From Novosphingobium mathurense (GTDB lineage Bacteria > Pseudomonadota > Alphaproteobacteria > Sphingomonadales > Sphingomonadaceae): 64,000 nucleotides of DNA. Shown here one piece after another: positions 1-10,200 of the stretch. Each line of letters starts with the position of its first letter. Position 1 is the stretch's first letter. The stretch is taken from NCBI RefSeq assembly GCF_900168325.1, contig NZ_FVZE01000003.1, positions 434,001-498,000 of the forward strand, read 5' to 3'. The notes under the pieces were generated by a model. That model saw only the letters and a list, made by a program, of their open reading frames with translations. It was not told the origin of the DNA and did not search any database. Both the position numbers and the translations under genes were made by a program.

Positions 1-1330
1 CGCCCGGCTTGAGCGCGTAATGCAGGATCGGCATGACCGACTGCTGCAACCGGTCGTCGAAATAGATCAGCAGATTGCGGCAGGACACCAGGTCGATGCG
101 CGAGAAGGGCGGGTCCTTGACGACGCTGTGGTTCGAGAAGCGGATCAGGTCGCGGATCTGCCCGGCGATGGAGAACCGTTCTCCGTGCGGTACCGTCCAG
201 CGTTCGCGCATAGGCAGGGGGATATCGGCCAGCGCGGCTGCCGGATAGCTTCCCTCGCGCGCGACCTGCAGCATCTGTTCGTCAATGTCGGTCGCAAAGA
301 TCTGCACCGGGTTCGCCAGACCTTGCTCGCGGGCGGCTTCGGCAAAGAGCATGGCGATGCTGTAGGCTTCCTCGCCGCTTGAACAGCCCGGCACCCAGAC
401 GCGTATTTCCTCTTCGGCCTCCCGCTCCTGCAGCAGCTGCTCGATGACCTTGGCGCGCAGGGCCTCGAACATGTCGGGGTCGCGAAAGAAACGCGTGACG
501 TTGATCAGGAGGTCGCGGAACAGGGCTTCGCATTCGCCGGGATCGGTGCGCACGCGCTGAACGTAGGCGCTGGCGCTGTCGATGCTGAGCACGTGCATAC
601 GGCGCTCCACGCGGCGCACCAGCGTGGATCGCTTGTAGCCGGAGAAATCGTGACCGATGACCTGGCGCAAGGTGGCGCACAGATCGTCGACATGGTCGGC
701 GACGAGCTGGGCTGTCTCGTCGTGCGGTTCTCCGGAGCGTCGCTCGAAAAAGGCCCGCAGACAGTCGAGGATTTCGCCGGGGGCCTTGACGTAGTCGACC
801 AGTCCGGTGCCGACGGCCGCAACCGGCATTCCGTCATACCGTGCGGTTTCCGGCTGCTGGACGACGCAGACGCCGCCGTGTTCCTTGATTGCGCGCAGCC
901 CGGTCGAACCATCGACACCGGTCCCGGAAAGGATCACGCAGGCGGCATTGGCCTGCTGGTCGGCTGCCAGCGAAATGAAGAAGTCGTCGATCGGGCGGCG
1001 CAGGCCGCGCGGCTGTGCGAAGTCGGTCAGTTGCAGTCTGCCTTCGCGGATGGCCAGGCCCCGCCCGGGAGGGATGATGTAGACACGCTCGGGCTGGAGT
1101 TCCTCGCCGCCTTCGCACTGGAGGACGTCAAGCGGGCTCGCCCGATCGAGAAGCTGGGCCAGCACGCTTTCGTGATTGGGATCGAGATGCTGGACGACCA
1201 CGAAGGCGAGGTTCGTCGGTGGCCGTGCGGCGGAGAGCATCTCGCGCAGGGCTTCCAGACCGCCAGCGGATGCCCCGATGCCGATGATGGGAACGGTGGC
1301 CCCGGTGTCTGCACAGCTTCCCGCTTCCAT
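1..1330 (-). CDS. CheB-CheR fusion protein, C-terminus cut by window edge
   Basis: Chemotaxis-type methylesterase fused to a methyltransferase, acting on glutamates of receptor-like proteins. The ATG at 1330 opens a short leader followed directly by the CheB catalytic fold: the GASAGG serine motif near residue 18, a QHL histidine motif, and the aspartate in SGTGVDG. There is no N-terminal receiver domain. After a linker, a CheR domain follows with VPGCSSGEEAYS as the SAM-binding motif and SCRNLLIYF near the window edge. Such fusions usually continue into PAS and kinase domains; here that part lies outside the window. The gene starts 17 nt after the stop of the LOV gene and is probably co-transcribed with it. 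No other flagellar or chemotaxis genes are visible, so a signalling role other than classical taxis is possible. Confidence 0.92.
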   Translation of the reverse strand, partial: MEAGSCADTGATVPIIGIGASAGGLEALREMLSAARPPTNLAFVVVQHLDPNHESVLAQLLDRASPLDVLQCEGGEELQPERVYIIPPGRGLAIREGRLQLTDFAQPRGLRRPIDDFFISLAADQQANAACVILSGTGVDGSTGLRAIKEHGGVCVVQQPETARYDGMPVAAVGTGLVDYVKAPGEILDCLRAFFERRSGEPHDETAQLVADHVDDLCATLRQVIGHDFSGYKRSTLVRRVERRMHVLSIDSASAYVQRVRTDPGECEALFRDLLINVTRFFRDPDMFEALRAKVIEQLLQEREAEEEIRVWVPGCSSGEEAYSIAMLFAEAAREQGLANPVQIFATDIDEQMLQVAREGSYPAAALADIPLPMRERWTVPHGERFSIAGQIRDLIRFSNHSVVKDPPFSRIDLVSCRNLLIYFDDRLQQSVMPILHYALKPG

Positions 1331-1347
1331 GCGTTCTTCCCCTCGGC

Positions 1348-1929
1348 TCACAGGAATGAGCTGTCGTCTAGACCGGCAAGCGCCAGCTTCGCCTGCGCGA
1401 TCGTTGCCGCCGAGTTGGCTATCAAGGTCAGCGTCCCTTCGACGATGATCCCGCTTTCTGCCGCGACCGGGCTGAGCTTGGTCAGGGTCTGGCCAAGGTC
1501 GCGGTCATAGGTTTGCAGTCGCCCGGGCTGGGCGCGGCTGACATCGAATTGAGAGGCGAAGATGTAGCGTGGCTCACCATTCAGTTGTCGCAGTCGCGAC
1601 ATGTAGAGCAGGTTCACGAAGGGCGTGCCGTCCTTGGTGAAATTGAGGATCGGGGTGCGTACATTCGGGGCGTTCTCGTCATCGAGGAAGGCCCGCAGCT
1701 TGGCCCGTGCCTCGCTGTTTGCCGCGTCGTGCTGCAGCACGCGGCAATTGCGGCCGAACAGCTCCTGCTGGGAATAGCCTGTCAGCTCGACGAAGCGGCG
1801 GTTGACGAGGATGAGGGGATTGTCACGGTCCGGAGCAGCCAGCGCGAGTGCAACAGGGGAATCCTGGAAGAAGGCGCGAAGCCTCTCGGGAACCGTGTCG
1901 TCGTGCACGCTGGCATCTCCATCTTCCAT
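1348..1929 (-). CDS. Short LOV-domain blue-light photoreceptor
   Basis: A PAS-fold protein with the flavin-binding LOV signature GRNCRVLQ, whose cysteine forms the light-induced adduct with FMN. Also present are the NFTKDGTPF stretch expected on the following strands and a glutamine in YIFASQFDVS, the flavin-contacting residue of the last strand. No kinase or DNA-binding domain follows; the C-terminal ~55 residues look helical, as in 'short LOV' proteins that dimerise or act on a partner. The ATG at 1929 is chosen (193 aa), although its Shine-Dalgarno spacing is poor; a TTG at 2007 or a GTG seven codons downstream are alternatives. It is followed 17 nt later by the CheB-CheR fusion, which suggests light input into that signalling protein. 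The LOV assignment is firm; the partner is inferred. Confidence 0.9.
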   Translation of the reverse strand: MEDGDASVHDDTVPERLRAFFQDSPVALALAAPDRDNPLILVNRRFVELTGYSQQELFGRNCRVLQHDAANSEARAKLRAFLDDENAPNVRTPILNFTKDGTPFVNLLYMSRLRQLNGEPRYIFASQFDVSRAQPGRLQTYDRDLGQTLTKLSPVAAESGIIVEGTLTLIANSAATIAQAKLALAGLDDSSFL

Positions 1930-2129
1930 CGCTCCACACGACGTATCAAAAGTATCCAAATCGATCCCGGTTCCCCGCGATCTGCAGTCAGGCAGGTCTT
2001 GCCGCAATTCACGGCGAGCGTCACGGGCGATCTGCCCGTTTTTCTTGTGCCGATGACGTTGTTTTCAGGAAGAATTTACTGGGCGTGGACGCCGATTGCG
2101 ATTCGGGAAAGGGAATCGCGAAGGCGATA

Positions 2130-3560
2130 TCACGGGCCGATGTCGCCGGTGGCGTTGCGCAGCAGATGGCTCTTGGCGGAACCGAACCCCAGCGCAACGG
2201 CCACGCGGTCATCCCAGCCATAGGGATCGGCGCGGACCACCGGGTCTCCCTTCGCATCGAACAGGACGGTCTGGTAGAGCAGCCTCACCGGGATTTCGCG
2301 CGGCAGCGACACGAACGCCTCATCTCCCTTGGCGCGGGCCTTGCGCCATTGGTCGAGCACGCCTTCGTCGCGGGCCAGCAATTCGGCGAATCCCAGTGCG
2401 TCCTGCACACGCACGCAGCCATGGCTGCGCTGCCGCTGCACTTGCTGGAACAGGGACTTGGCCGGGGTGTCGTGGAGATAGATCGCGTGATCGTTCTTCA
2501 TGTCGAACTTGACCAGGCCCAGGGAGTTCTCCGGACCCGATTGCTGTACGATCCAGCCGTCCTGCCAGGCCATGTTGTGGGTTTGCAGGTAATTGCTGCC
2601 CTTGTCTGCGAACTCTTTTTCCTGGATCGAGCGCGGGACCGTCCAGGTCGGGTTAGCCACCAGACGGTAGATCGGAGAGCCGAGCTGTGGCGTCTCCTCG
2701 CCCGGTTCGCCGACGACAGCCTTGCGGGTGTCGACGGCCTTGCCATCGCGCCAGTACGTAAGCCTGCCCGCAGCCGTATTCACGTCGATGCGGGTGGCCG
2801 GCGGATTGCGCTCGAGCCAGCGAAGTCGCTCCATGGCAACGGCGAGCGCGCGCGCCCTGTCGGCATCCGAGAGGTTGAGGATCTCAAGCGCGTCCTTGCC
2901 GATGATGCCGTCGGGCTTGATGCCATAGTCGGCCTGCATGCGCTTGACGGCCCGAACCATGTCCGGGGTGTAGCGATTGCCTGCACTGGCCGGGTTGTCC
3001 AGGTAATCCGATGCGGCGAGCTGACGGGCGATCGCCGGAATGCGCGGATCGCTGTCACCGGGCTCCAGGGGATCGTCCTTCAGCGGGATCCGGGGGGAAG
3101 GGGACGCCTTCTTCGCCTCAAGCTCCATGTAGGCTTTCGACAGGCGTCGATAGGCTTCGCTTTGCGGAGCCAGACCTTCGAGCCAGTTATCCAGATGTCC
3201 GTCGGAGAGAGCCCGGGTCAGTCCCTGCAGGAGATCGGGGCGGGGGCGCGGGATTGTGTAGATCTCGAAGAGTTCTTCCGGCGAGGTGGCGCCCAGGGCA
3301 AGTGCGCGGGCATATCGCAGGGCTTCTTGCGTAAGCGCTTCGCCGGCTTGCGACGCGCCATCTGCTGCAAAGGTGACATGGTCGAGCCCGTGGACGGCGC
3401 GTCGCTCGAGCGCTTCGCGCAGTTGCCGCTCGCTCGACGAACTCCAGCTCAACTGGCCGGAGCCGGCGTTCTGCCCGCCGGCGTCTCCGGAAGTTGCCCC
3501 GCAGCCGGCAAGCGCCATGGCCAGCGCCATGATCGAAGCGGCAATTGCACTTTTTCGCAC
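2130..3560 (-). CDS. L,D-transpeptidase, YcbB/LdtD-like lipoprotein
   Basis: A peptidoglycan cross-linking enzyme that forms meso-DAP to meso-DAP (3-3) bonds in the periplasm. It starts at a GTG with a good AAGGAG upstream. Residues 1-20 form a lipoprotein signal ending in the lipobox LAGC. A peptidoglycan-binding-like segment lies around residues 195-230 (VKRMQADYGIKPDG), and the YkuD catalytic motif SHGCVRVQD, with the nucleophilic cysteine, near residue 385. Length 476 aa fits the long YcbB class with its inserted domain. It is followed by the light-sensing genes after a 200-nt gap and preceded by another YkuD-type protein, so the locus carries two cell-wall remodelling enzymes side by side. 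Confidence 0.9.
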   Translation of the reverse strand: MRKSAIAASIMALAMALAGCGATSGDAGGQNAGSGQLSWSSSSERQLREALERRAVHGLDHVTFAADGASQAGEALTQEALRYARALALGATSPEELFEIYTIPRPRPDLLQGLTRALSDGHLDNWLEGLAPQSEAYRRLSKAYMELEAKKASPSPRIPLKDDPLEPGDSDPRIPAIARQLAASDYLDNPASAGNRYTPDMVRAVKRMQADYGIKPDGIIGKDALEILNLSDADRARALAVAMERLRWLERNPPATRIDVNTAAGRLTYWRDGKAVDTRKAVVGEPGEETPQLGSPIYRLVANPTWTVPRSIQEKEFADKGSNYLQTHNMAWQDGWIVQQSGPENSLGLVKFDMKNDHAIYLHDTPAKSLFQQVQRQRSHGCVRVQDALGFAELLARDEGVLDQWRKARAKGDEAFVSLPREIPVRLLYQTVLFDAKGDPVVRADPYGWDDRVAVALGFGSAKSHLLRNATGDIGP

Positions 3561-3642
3561 ACAGATCTCCTTGAAAGACCTGTATGTTAACGATTGTGCC
3601 GCGCCGATGTTGCACGCCTGCCAAAGTAACGGCGCGAAGAGT

Positions 3643-4332
3643 TCAGGTGCGTCCAGCGTAGATCATGCGGCCCTTGCCCAGAAACGAGAATAGATCGTCG
3701 AGGTGTTTCTCGCCTACCGCGAAACACCCCTGACTGCGTCCCAGCATCCCGTGTGTGCGGATCATGTCCTCGTTCGCATACCACGCGCTGTGCACCACGA
3801 TCGCGCGATCCAGAGCGTTGTCGTTCGTGGGATCGAGGCCGATCAGACGTTGCGAGCGGCCATGCTTGCCCACGTAGTAATCGTCGGTCAGGAAGGCGCC
3901 CTGGCTGGACGCGTTCGATCCGAAAACGTTGGAAAACCGCTCCACGAAGCCGGTATGGTCGGGGTCCGATCCGGAACCGTGTGCGACCAGTATCTGCGTT
4001 GCCTTGCCGTTTTCGATGTCGAGGAAGTGCATCCTTTCCTTCGACGAGGAAACCGAAAAGTCGACGAGGGCGATCCGGCCATGATCCCTGATCCGTTTCG
4101 AATGCGTTTCGAGCGCAGCGAGCGCCTTTTCCAGCAGTCTGGGGTTCACGTCGAACTTTGGCCCGGCAGTCGATCGCTTCGCTACCGCGGGCAGGCGGCG
4201 CGGCCTGGCGGAAGCAACAGGTATCGCGGGAACCGGATCGGGCGACGGACGTTTGATCAATGCACCGGCAGCAAGAGTTGCTCCTGCGAACAGCAGGTTG
4301 CGTCTGTTGAATTCGGACGACCACTTAACCAT
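3643..4332 (-). CDS. YkuD_2-type murein L,D-transpeptidase-like protein
   Basis: A periplasmic protein of the 'murein L,D-transpeptidase catalytic domain' family (YkuD_2). The N-terminus NRRNLLFAGATLAAGAL looks like a twin-arginine signal with a hydrophobic core. The catalytic region has HSAWYAN and GMLGRSQGCFAV, the latter holding the conserved cysteine. The preceding strands (LVDFSVSSSKERMHFLD and VAHGSGSD) also match this family. Length 229 aa is usual. It lies 82 nt before the YcbB-like gene on the same strand and they may share a transcript. Its enzymatic role is less established than that of classical YkuD enzymes. Confidence 0.85.
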   Translation of the reverse strand: MVKWSSEFNRRNLLFAGATLAAGALIKRPSPDPVPAIPVASARPRRLPAVAKRSTAGPKFDVNPRLLEKALAALETHSKRIRDHGRIALVDFSVSSSKERMHFLDIENGKATQILVAHGSGSDPDHTGFVERFSNVFGSNASSQGAFLTDDYYVGKHGRSQRLIGLDPTNDNALDRAIVVHSAWYANEDMIRTHGMLGRSQGCFAVGEKHLDDLFSFLGKGRMIYAGRT

Positions 4333-4526
4333 GCACCCTATTATGGGGTCATTGTGCGTGCGATTTAAGGTCTAATCTGGCCCAAATCGCAGCTTTCTTC
4401 GTGCAATAGTGATCTTAAACAGGCCGTGTGTTCACTAGTGAAACGTGCCTTTCACCCAGCCTGTCGTCATCCGATTCGCGCGACTACCCATATTCGGCGA
4501 CGTTCTGCCAATTGCCTGCTTCGCCT

Positions 4527-6344
4527 CTACGATACGGTTGTGGGCGAAGCGAATGCATTGATCGTGGAGACGATCTGGTCCGCGCGGAATGGTTTGGAAA
4601 GCAGGGGGGCATTCTCGTGACCGGCTGGCAGGTTTTCGCGCCCGTATCCGCTGACGAATGCAAAGGGGATGCCGCGCGATCGCAGGGTGGCGGCGACGCT
4701 TTCCACCGCTTCCCCGCGCAGATTGCCGTCGAGGATCGCGCCGTCCGCTTCTGTGGTTTCGATCAGGCTGAGCGCTGACGCGACCGTCGATGCCGAGCCT
4801 GCGACGATGCCGCCTGCATCCTCGATAATGGTCATGAGTTCCATGGAAACGAGCGGTTCGTCCTCGATAACCAGGACGCGCATGTCTGCAAGCGTGTCGA
4901 GCGGTGTATCGGCTTCAGGCGTGCGCATGGCGCCTCCTTGCGTTTCGGATGGCTTGCGTGCGGCAATGGCCGAGGCGGGGCAGGGCAGGACGAGTTCCCA
5001 CTTCATGCCCGCCGGATCGGCGTGCATCGTCGCGCCGCCGCCATCTGCTGCCAGGCTGCGTTCGATCATCGTCTTGCCGAAACCCGTTCGCGTCGGCGCC
5101 TCCACGCGCGGGCCGCCGCTTTCCACCCAGTCGAGTTTCAGCCGATCCCCGGCGATCTGCCAGGTCAGCGAAACGGTGCCCCCGGCCCCCGAAAGCGCGC
5201 CGTATTTGTGGGCATTGGTGACAAGTTCGTGCAGGACCAGCGCAAGGTGCAGGGCGGGTTCAGGGCCCAGGTCGACGTCCGGTCCCTGCGCTTCGACCCG
5301 CGCCGGGTCGAAAGTCCCGATCGCAACCTGCCCGGCAATGAGCTGGCGAAGATCTGCGCCCTGCCATGTTGCGCTGCTGAGCAGCGAATGTGCCTTTGCC
5401 AGGGCGTCGATACGCCCAAGGAAAGTGGCGGAGAAATCCCCCGGTCCGGAGGAAAAACGCAAGGTCTGGCGAGAAATCGCCTGAACCGTAGCGAGCGTGT
5501 TCTTCACCCGGTGATTGAGTTCGCCATTGAGCAGGCGCTGCGCCTCCTCGGCCCGGACGCGGTCGGTGATATCGAGGATCTGCAGGTTCACGGAGATCAG
5601 GTGTCCGGCAGGATCGTAAATGGCCGAGCAATGGCATTCGCAGGTCAAGGTAGAGCCGGTCGTGGTAAGAAACCGCAGCGTGTGTGTTTCGCGGTTTGCC
5701 GTGCCGCCGATCATATCGCCGACAAGTGCGCTGAATGTCTCGGCATCTTCGGCGCTGAGCCAGTCGATCCGGCTGGCGTTGTATCCTTTCACTTCGGCCG
5801 CGCGCCAACCGAACAGGCGTTCAGCTCCGTTCGACCAGGCAATGACTTGCTGCGTGCTGTCCAGTTCGACGATTGCGAGCGGTGAATTGTCGCTGTGCGC
5901 GGTCAGTCGCGCCAGCGCCGTGGCCAGATCGTCGCGCTGGCGGGCCAGTTCTCGCCGCTGGGCGTAGAGCTCGGTGAACACCTTGACCTTGCTGCGCAGG
6001 ATGTGGGTGTCGACCGGTTTGAGAAGGTAATCGACCGCACCAGCTTCATAACCGCGAAAGCGGCGGCGTTCATCGGTAGCGACTGCGGTAAGGAAGAGGA
6101 TCGGGATCGAACGGGTGCGTTCGAGGCCGCGCATCAATTCGGCCAGTTCGAAGCCGTCCATGCCCGGCATCTGCACATCGAGGAGAGCCAGCGCGACATC
6201 GTGGCAAAGCAGCAGTTCCAGTGCTTCCTCGCCCGATCGGGCCTGAAGGATCTCTACCTCGCCATCGGCCAGAAGGGCATCGAGCGCGACGAGATTTTCG
6301 ACGATATCGTCAACGGCGAGGATACGGATGGGGTCAGGATTCAT
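4527..6344 (-). CDS. Response regulator/HWE histidine kinase hybrid (REC-PAS-HWE-REC)
   Basis: A soluble two-component hybrid. Residues 7-125 are a receiver (VDDI start, phospho-acceptor aspartate in LLDVQMPGMDG). A PAS domain follows at about 145-260, then the HWE-class dimerisation motif LNHRVKNTLATVQAI with its histidine near residue 278, and a catalytic domain with the diagnostic WVE near residue 405. A second receiver occupies 488-600 (VIEDEP; aspartate in ILDGNLRG). No membrane segment is present. The gene overlaps the preceding CheR gene by 11 nt. HWE and related HisKA_2 kinases often feed the PhyR/EcfG stress response in alphaproteobacteria, which fits the EcfG-like promoter at the head of this operon, but phosphotransfer partners cannot be read from the sequence. 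Confidence 0.93.
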   Translation of the reverse strand: MNPDPIRILAVDDIVENLVALDALLADGEVEILQARSGEEALELLLCHDVALALLDVQMPGMDGFELAELMRGLERTRSIPILFLTAVATDERRRFRGYEAGAVDYLLKPVDTHILRSKVKVFTELYAQRRELARQRDDLATALARLTAHSDNSPLAIVELDSTQQVIAWSNGAERLFGWRAAEVKGYNASRIDWLSAEDAETFSALVGDMIGGTANRETHTLRFLTTTGSTLTCECHCSAIYDPAGHLISVNLQILDITDRVRAEEAQRLLNGELNHRVKNTLATVQAISRQTLRFSSGPGDFSATFLGRIDALAKAHSLLSSATWQGADLRQLIAGQVAIGTFDPARVEAQGPDVDLGPEPALHLALVLHELVTNAHKYGALSGAGGTVSLTWQIAGDRLKLDWVESGGPRVEAPTRTGFGKTMIERSLAADGGGATMHADPAGMKWELVLPCPASAIAARKPSETQGGAMRTPEADTPLDTLADMRVLVIEDEPLVSMELMTIIEDAGGIVAGSASTVASALSLIETTEADGAILDGNLRGEAVESVAATLRSRGIPFAFVSGYGRENLPAGHENAPLLSKPFRADQIVSTINAFASPTTVS

Positions 6345-7206
6345 GGGTGATCTCTCGCAGCGGCAGGGTGTTGCGACGGTAGATCTTCATGTGATCGTCG
6401 AAATCGCCGAAACCCTGGGAATAGCGTGAAAGGCGCAGGGTCTCCTTGGTCCCCAGCCCAAGGAATCCGCCTCGAACGAGTGAGTCTGCGAACAGGCCCA
6501 GTGCCCTGTCCTGAAGCGGCCGGTCGAAGTAGATGAGCACGTTGCGACTGGAAACGAGGTGCACTTCGGAAAAGACCTCGTCACTGGCAAGGTTATGTTC
6601 GGCAAAAACGGCGCGCCGACGCAATGACTTGTCGAAGATCGCGCTGCCATAAGCTGCGGTGTAATAATCCGACAGGGACGTACGCGCGCCGGATTGCTGG
6701 TGGTTCTCGGTGAACTGTGCGATCCGGTCGAGGTCGTAGACGCCGGCCTGCGCGCGCTTGAGGGCGGCGGGGCTGATGTCGGTGCAATAGAAGATGGCCC
6801 GGTCCTCAAGCCCTTCCTCGCGAAGGAGAATGGCCAGCGAGTAGAATTCCTCGCCGTTGGCGCATCCCGCTATCCAGATCTTGAGCGAGGGGAAGGTCTT
6901 GAGATGTGGGATCACGTTTTCCCGCAGGGCGCGGAAATAGGCGGGATCGCGGAACATCTCGCTCACCTGGATGGTGAGGAAGCCCATCAGTTCTGCGAAG
7001 GCAGCAGGCTCGCGCAGGATGCGGTGCTGCAGCTCGGAAAGGCTGGCGCAGCCGAACCTCTGCATCGCCCGCACCAGGCGGCGGTGCAGCGAACTGCGCG
7101 AATAACCGCGGAAGTCGTAATGGTAATGTCGCCAGATCGCCTCGAGCAGCAGATCCAGTTCGACTTCTTCGTGCGGTTCGAAGGTTTCGATCAACGCGGC
7201 ATCCAT
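6334..7206 (-). CDS. Stand-alone CheR-type protein methyltransferase
   Basis: A SAM-dependent glutamate O-methyltransferase of the CheR family. An N-terminal helical domain (IWRHYHYDFRGYS, typical of CheR-like proteins) precedes the SAM motif IAGCANGEEFYSLA and the VSSRNVLIYF motif. The ATG at 7206 is chosen because homology starts just after it; it overlaps the end of the upstream hybrid kinase by 16 nt, and the gene's own end overlaps the next gene by 11 nt, so the three are translationally coupled. No partner methylesterase or receptor is in this operon, although a CheB-CheR fusion lies 5 kb further on. Its likely targets are receptor-like or kinase proteins of the same pathway. Confidence 0.9.
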   Translation of the reverse strand: MDAALIETFEPHEEVELDLLLEAIWRHYHYDFRGYSRSSLHRRLVRAMQRFGCASLSELQHRILREPAAFAELMGFLTIQVSEMFRDPAYFRALRENVIPHLKTFPSLKIWIAGCANGEEFYSLAILLREEGLEDRAIFYCTDISPAALKRAQAGVYDLDRIAQFTENHQQSGARTSLSDYYTAAYGSAIFDKSLRRRAVFAEHNLASDEVFSEVHLVSSRNVLIYFDRPLQDRALGLFADSLVRGGFLGLGTKETLRLSRYSQGFGDFDDHMKIYRRNTLPLREITHES

Positions 7207-10200
7207 ACGCGCACCAGGCTCAGGAGTTTGTCGACGTCGAGGGGCTTGGAAAGATAATCGCTGGCGCCCGCCTCGATGCATTCCTGCTGATCGCGCGCCA
7301 TGGCCTTGGCGGTCAGGGCGATGATCGGCAGGGTGCGGCCCCATTCGCGCTCGCGGATCTTGCGGGTGGCGGTAAGGCCATCCATTTCCGGCATCATCAC
7401 GTCCATGAGCACCAGTTCAACGGGCGTGCTGCCGGTTATCGCCTCGTCCAGTGCATTGAGCGCCTCGATCCCGTTGCGCGCGATGCGCACGTTGACGCCG
7501 TGCGGCTCCAGGACGCTCGACAGGGCATAGATGTTGCGGATGTCGTCTTCGACGACAAGCACGTTGCGCCCCTGCAGCGCTTCGTCGCGGTTCAGCGACT
7601 TTGCAATCAGCTGTTGCTGCGGCTCGGGAAGGTCGGAGACGACCTTGTGCAGGAACAGGGTGACTTCATCGAGCAGGCGCTCCGGCGACTTTGCGCCCTT
7701 GACGATGATCGACTTGGAATAGCGGCGAAGCTTGAGCTCTTCCGCGGCCGAAAGGTCGCACCCGGTATAGACGATCACCGGCGGGAACGGGACGCTCTCG
7801 TCCGCGCTCAGGCGTTCGAGCAGTTCCATTCCCGATGCGTCGGGCAGGTTGAGGTCGAGCACCATGCAATCGAAACTCTCGCGCCCGAGCATCTCGAAAC
7901 ACTGTGCGGCCGAGAAGGCCTCGACGGTTTCGACATCGCGGGAACCCAGCAGGAGGCTGACGCTCTCGGCCTGCTTGGCATCGTCTTCAACAACGAGGAC
8001 GCGGCGCATGCGCTGTACCATGCGCTGTTCAAGGCTCTCGAGCATCTGCACGAGCTGCTCGCGCTGAACCGGCTTGAACAGATAGCCCATAGCGCCGCTC
8101 GCCAGGGCCGTCTGGCTTTCGTCGTCGACCGAGACGACGTGGACCGGGATGTGGCGGGTGCGCACGTCCCGCTTGATGCGGTCGAGTACCGACAGTCCGG
8201 TATGATCGGGCAGGTTCATGTCGAGGATGACGGCGTTGGGCACGTATTGTCGGGCGAGTAACGCGCCTTCGTCGGCGGTGTCCGCGATCAGTGTGGAAAA
8301 GCCCTGCTCGCGCACCAGATCGCGCAAGATCCGGGCGAATACCGGATCGTCCTCGACGATCAGGATCACCCGGTCGTCAGCGGTGAGGCGCTCGCGATCG
8401 TCTTCGGGCGCGTCGGGAGAGCGGACGGGAGCCGCGGGCGCCGGCACGGGCTTGCTTCTTGCTGCAGAAGGCGCCGGTGCGGGACGTGGCGCGACCTGCC
8501 CGGCCGGAGAAGAGAACTTTGCAGGCAGGACAAGCGAGAAGGCACTGCCTTCACCCGGTGCGCTTTCGACTGCGACTTCACCGCCCAGCAGGTGCGCCAG
8601 TTCGCGCGAGATCGAAAGGCCAAGGCCGGTCCCGCCGTACTTGCGGCTGACCGACCCGTCGGCCTGCCGGAATGCTTCGAAGATCGCGCCTTGTTGATCG
8701 GACGGAATGCCGACACCCGTGTCGCGCACGGTGAAGGCGATCCTGTCATCCGTCTGGCGGGCAACCGACAGGGCGATCCGGCCGCGATCGGTGAACTTGA
8801 TCGCATTGGAAAGGAAGTTCTTGAGCACCTGCTCGACGCGCTGCGGATCGGTTTCGAGGGCAAGATCCGGCTCGTCGATTTCAATGGCGAATTCCAGGCC
8901 CTTGTCGGTAGCCGCCGGTTCGAACAGCCGCCGCAGCTTTTCTGCGATGCCGGATACACCGGTGACATGGGGATCGAGCTCGACCTTGCCGGCTTCGATC
9001 TTCGAGATGTCGAGAACGTCGTTGATCAGGATGAGCAGGTCGTTGCCCGAGGTTTCGATGGTCTGGGCGTGCCTGACCTGTTCCTCGGTCAGATTGCCGG
9101 AACGGTTCTCTGCCAGCAGTCGCGCCATGATCAAAAGTGAATTGAGCGGGGTGCGCAGTTCGTGGCTCATGTTGGCCAGGAATTCGGACTTGTAGCGGCT
9201 CGCCTGTTCAAGGTCTCCGGCCTGCGTCTTGAGCGATTTCTGCGCCCGCGTCAGGTCGTCGCGCTGGACTTCGAGCTGCCGCGCCTGTTCCTCGAGTTGG
9301 GCATTGGTCTGCTCGAGTTCGCTTTGCTGCGCTTCCAGCTCCTTGGCGGAGTCCTGCAACTGGCGGCTTTGCGTCTCGAGTTCTTCGTTGCTTGCGCGCA
9401 GTTCCTCGCTCTGGGCCTGCAGCTCCTCGGCCTGCTGCTGCGTTTCGGCGAGCAGTTCCTGCAGCCTTTCGCGGTATTTGCCCGAGCGGATGGCGACGCC
9501 GAGTTGGCCTTCTACCCGTTCCAGCAGTTCCTGCGCATGCGCGACCCTGCTTGCCGGAAGGCCAAGCTCGATCACCGCGTTGACCACGCCGTCTGCATAG
9601 GCGTTGGCGATCAGCAGTGTCGCCGGTTTCGCCTGTCCCAGGCTCGAACCGAAATAGAGATAACCGTCGGGCACCTGATCCAGCACGAACGAGCGCCGCT
9701 CTCTCACCGCCTGCCCGAGCAGGCCGTCGCTGACGTCGAAGCGCAGGGGGATCGGTGCCTCGGCCGGCACGCCATATGTCGCATAACGGCGATATCCCTG
9801 GCCGTTGCGAATGTAGATCGCACCGGCGCGAGCGCCGAGATAAGCGGCAAGATAGCGCAGCGCGGCATCGCCCAGTTCATCCAGTTTCTTCTCGCCGCTA
9901 ATCTCGCGGGCAAGCCCCACCTGCCCGGACTGCAGCCAGCGTTCATGCAAGACCGTCCGCCGGTTGCGAATGAAGAGATAGCCCACTCCGGCAAGCAGCC
10001 AGGTTACAGCGGTGCCGACACTGCGGTTGGTGATGGCAAGGGAGGGGTCGATGCCTGCCGGGGCAAACAGGAAGCCGAGCACCGCCAGCGCCGTTGCAGT
10101 CGCGGCTATGACTGGTGGCACAATGGGCGATGGCGCTACATAGGCCAGCACCACGGGCAGCAGATAGACCACCCACACGGCCGTGCCGAGGGGGAAGGTC

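Noticed and set aside
1848..3590. Long plus-strand open frame (580 codons) opposite the L,D-transpeptidase
   Set aside because: It is antisense to a gene with clear signal peptide and catalytic motif, and its translation shows no family features; such shadows are common in GC-rich DNA.
4229..4253. A perfect GGAAC-N16-CGTT EcfG-type match on the plus strand
   Set aside because: It lies inside the YkuD_2 gene in antisense direction with no plus-strand gene downstream; about one such match is expected by chance in this much sequence.
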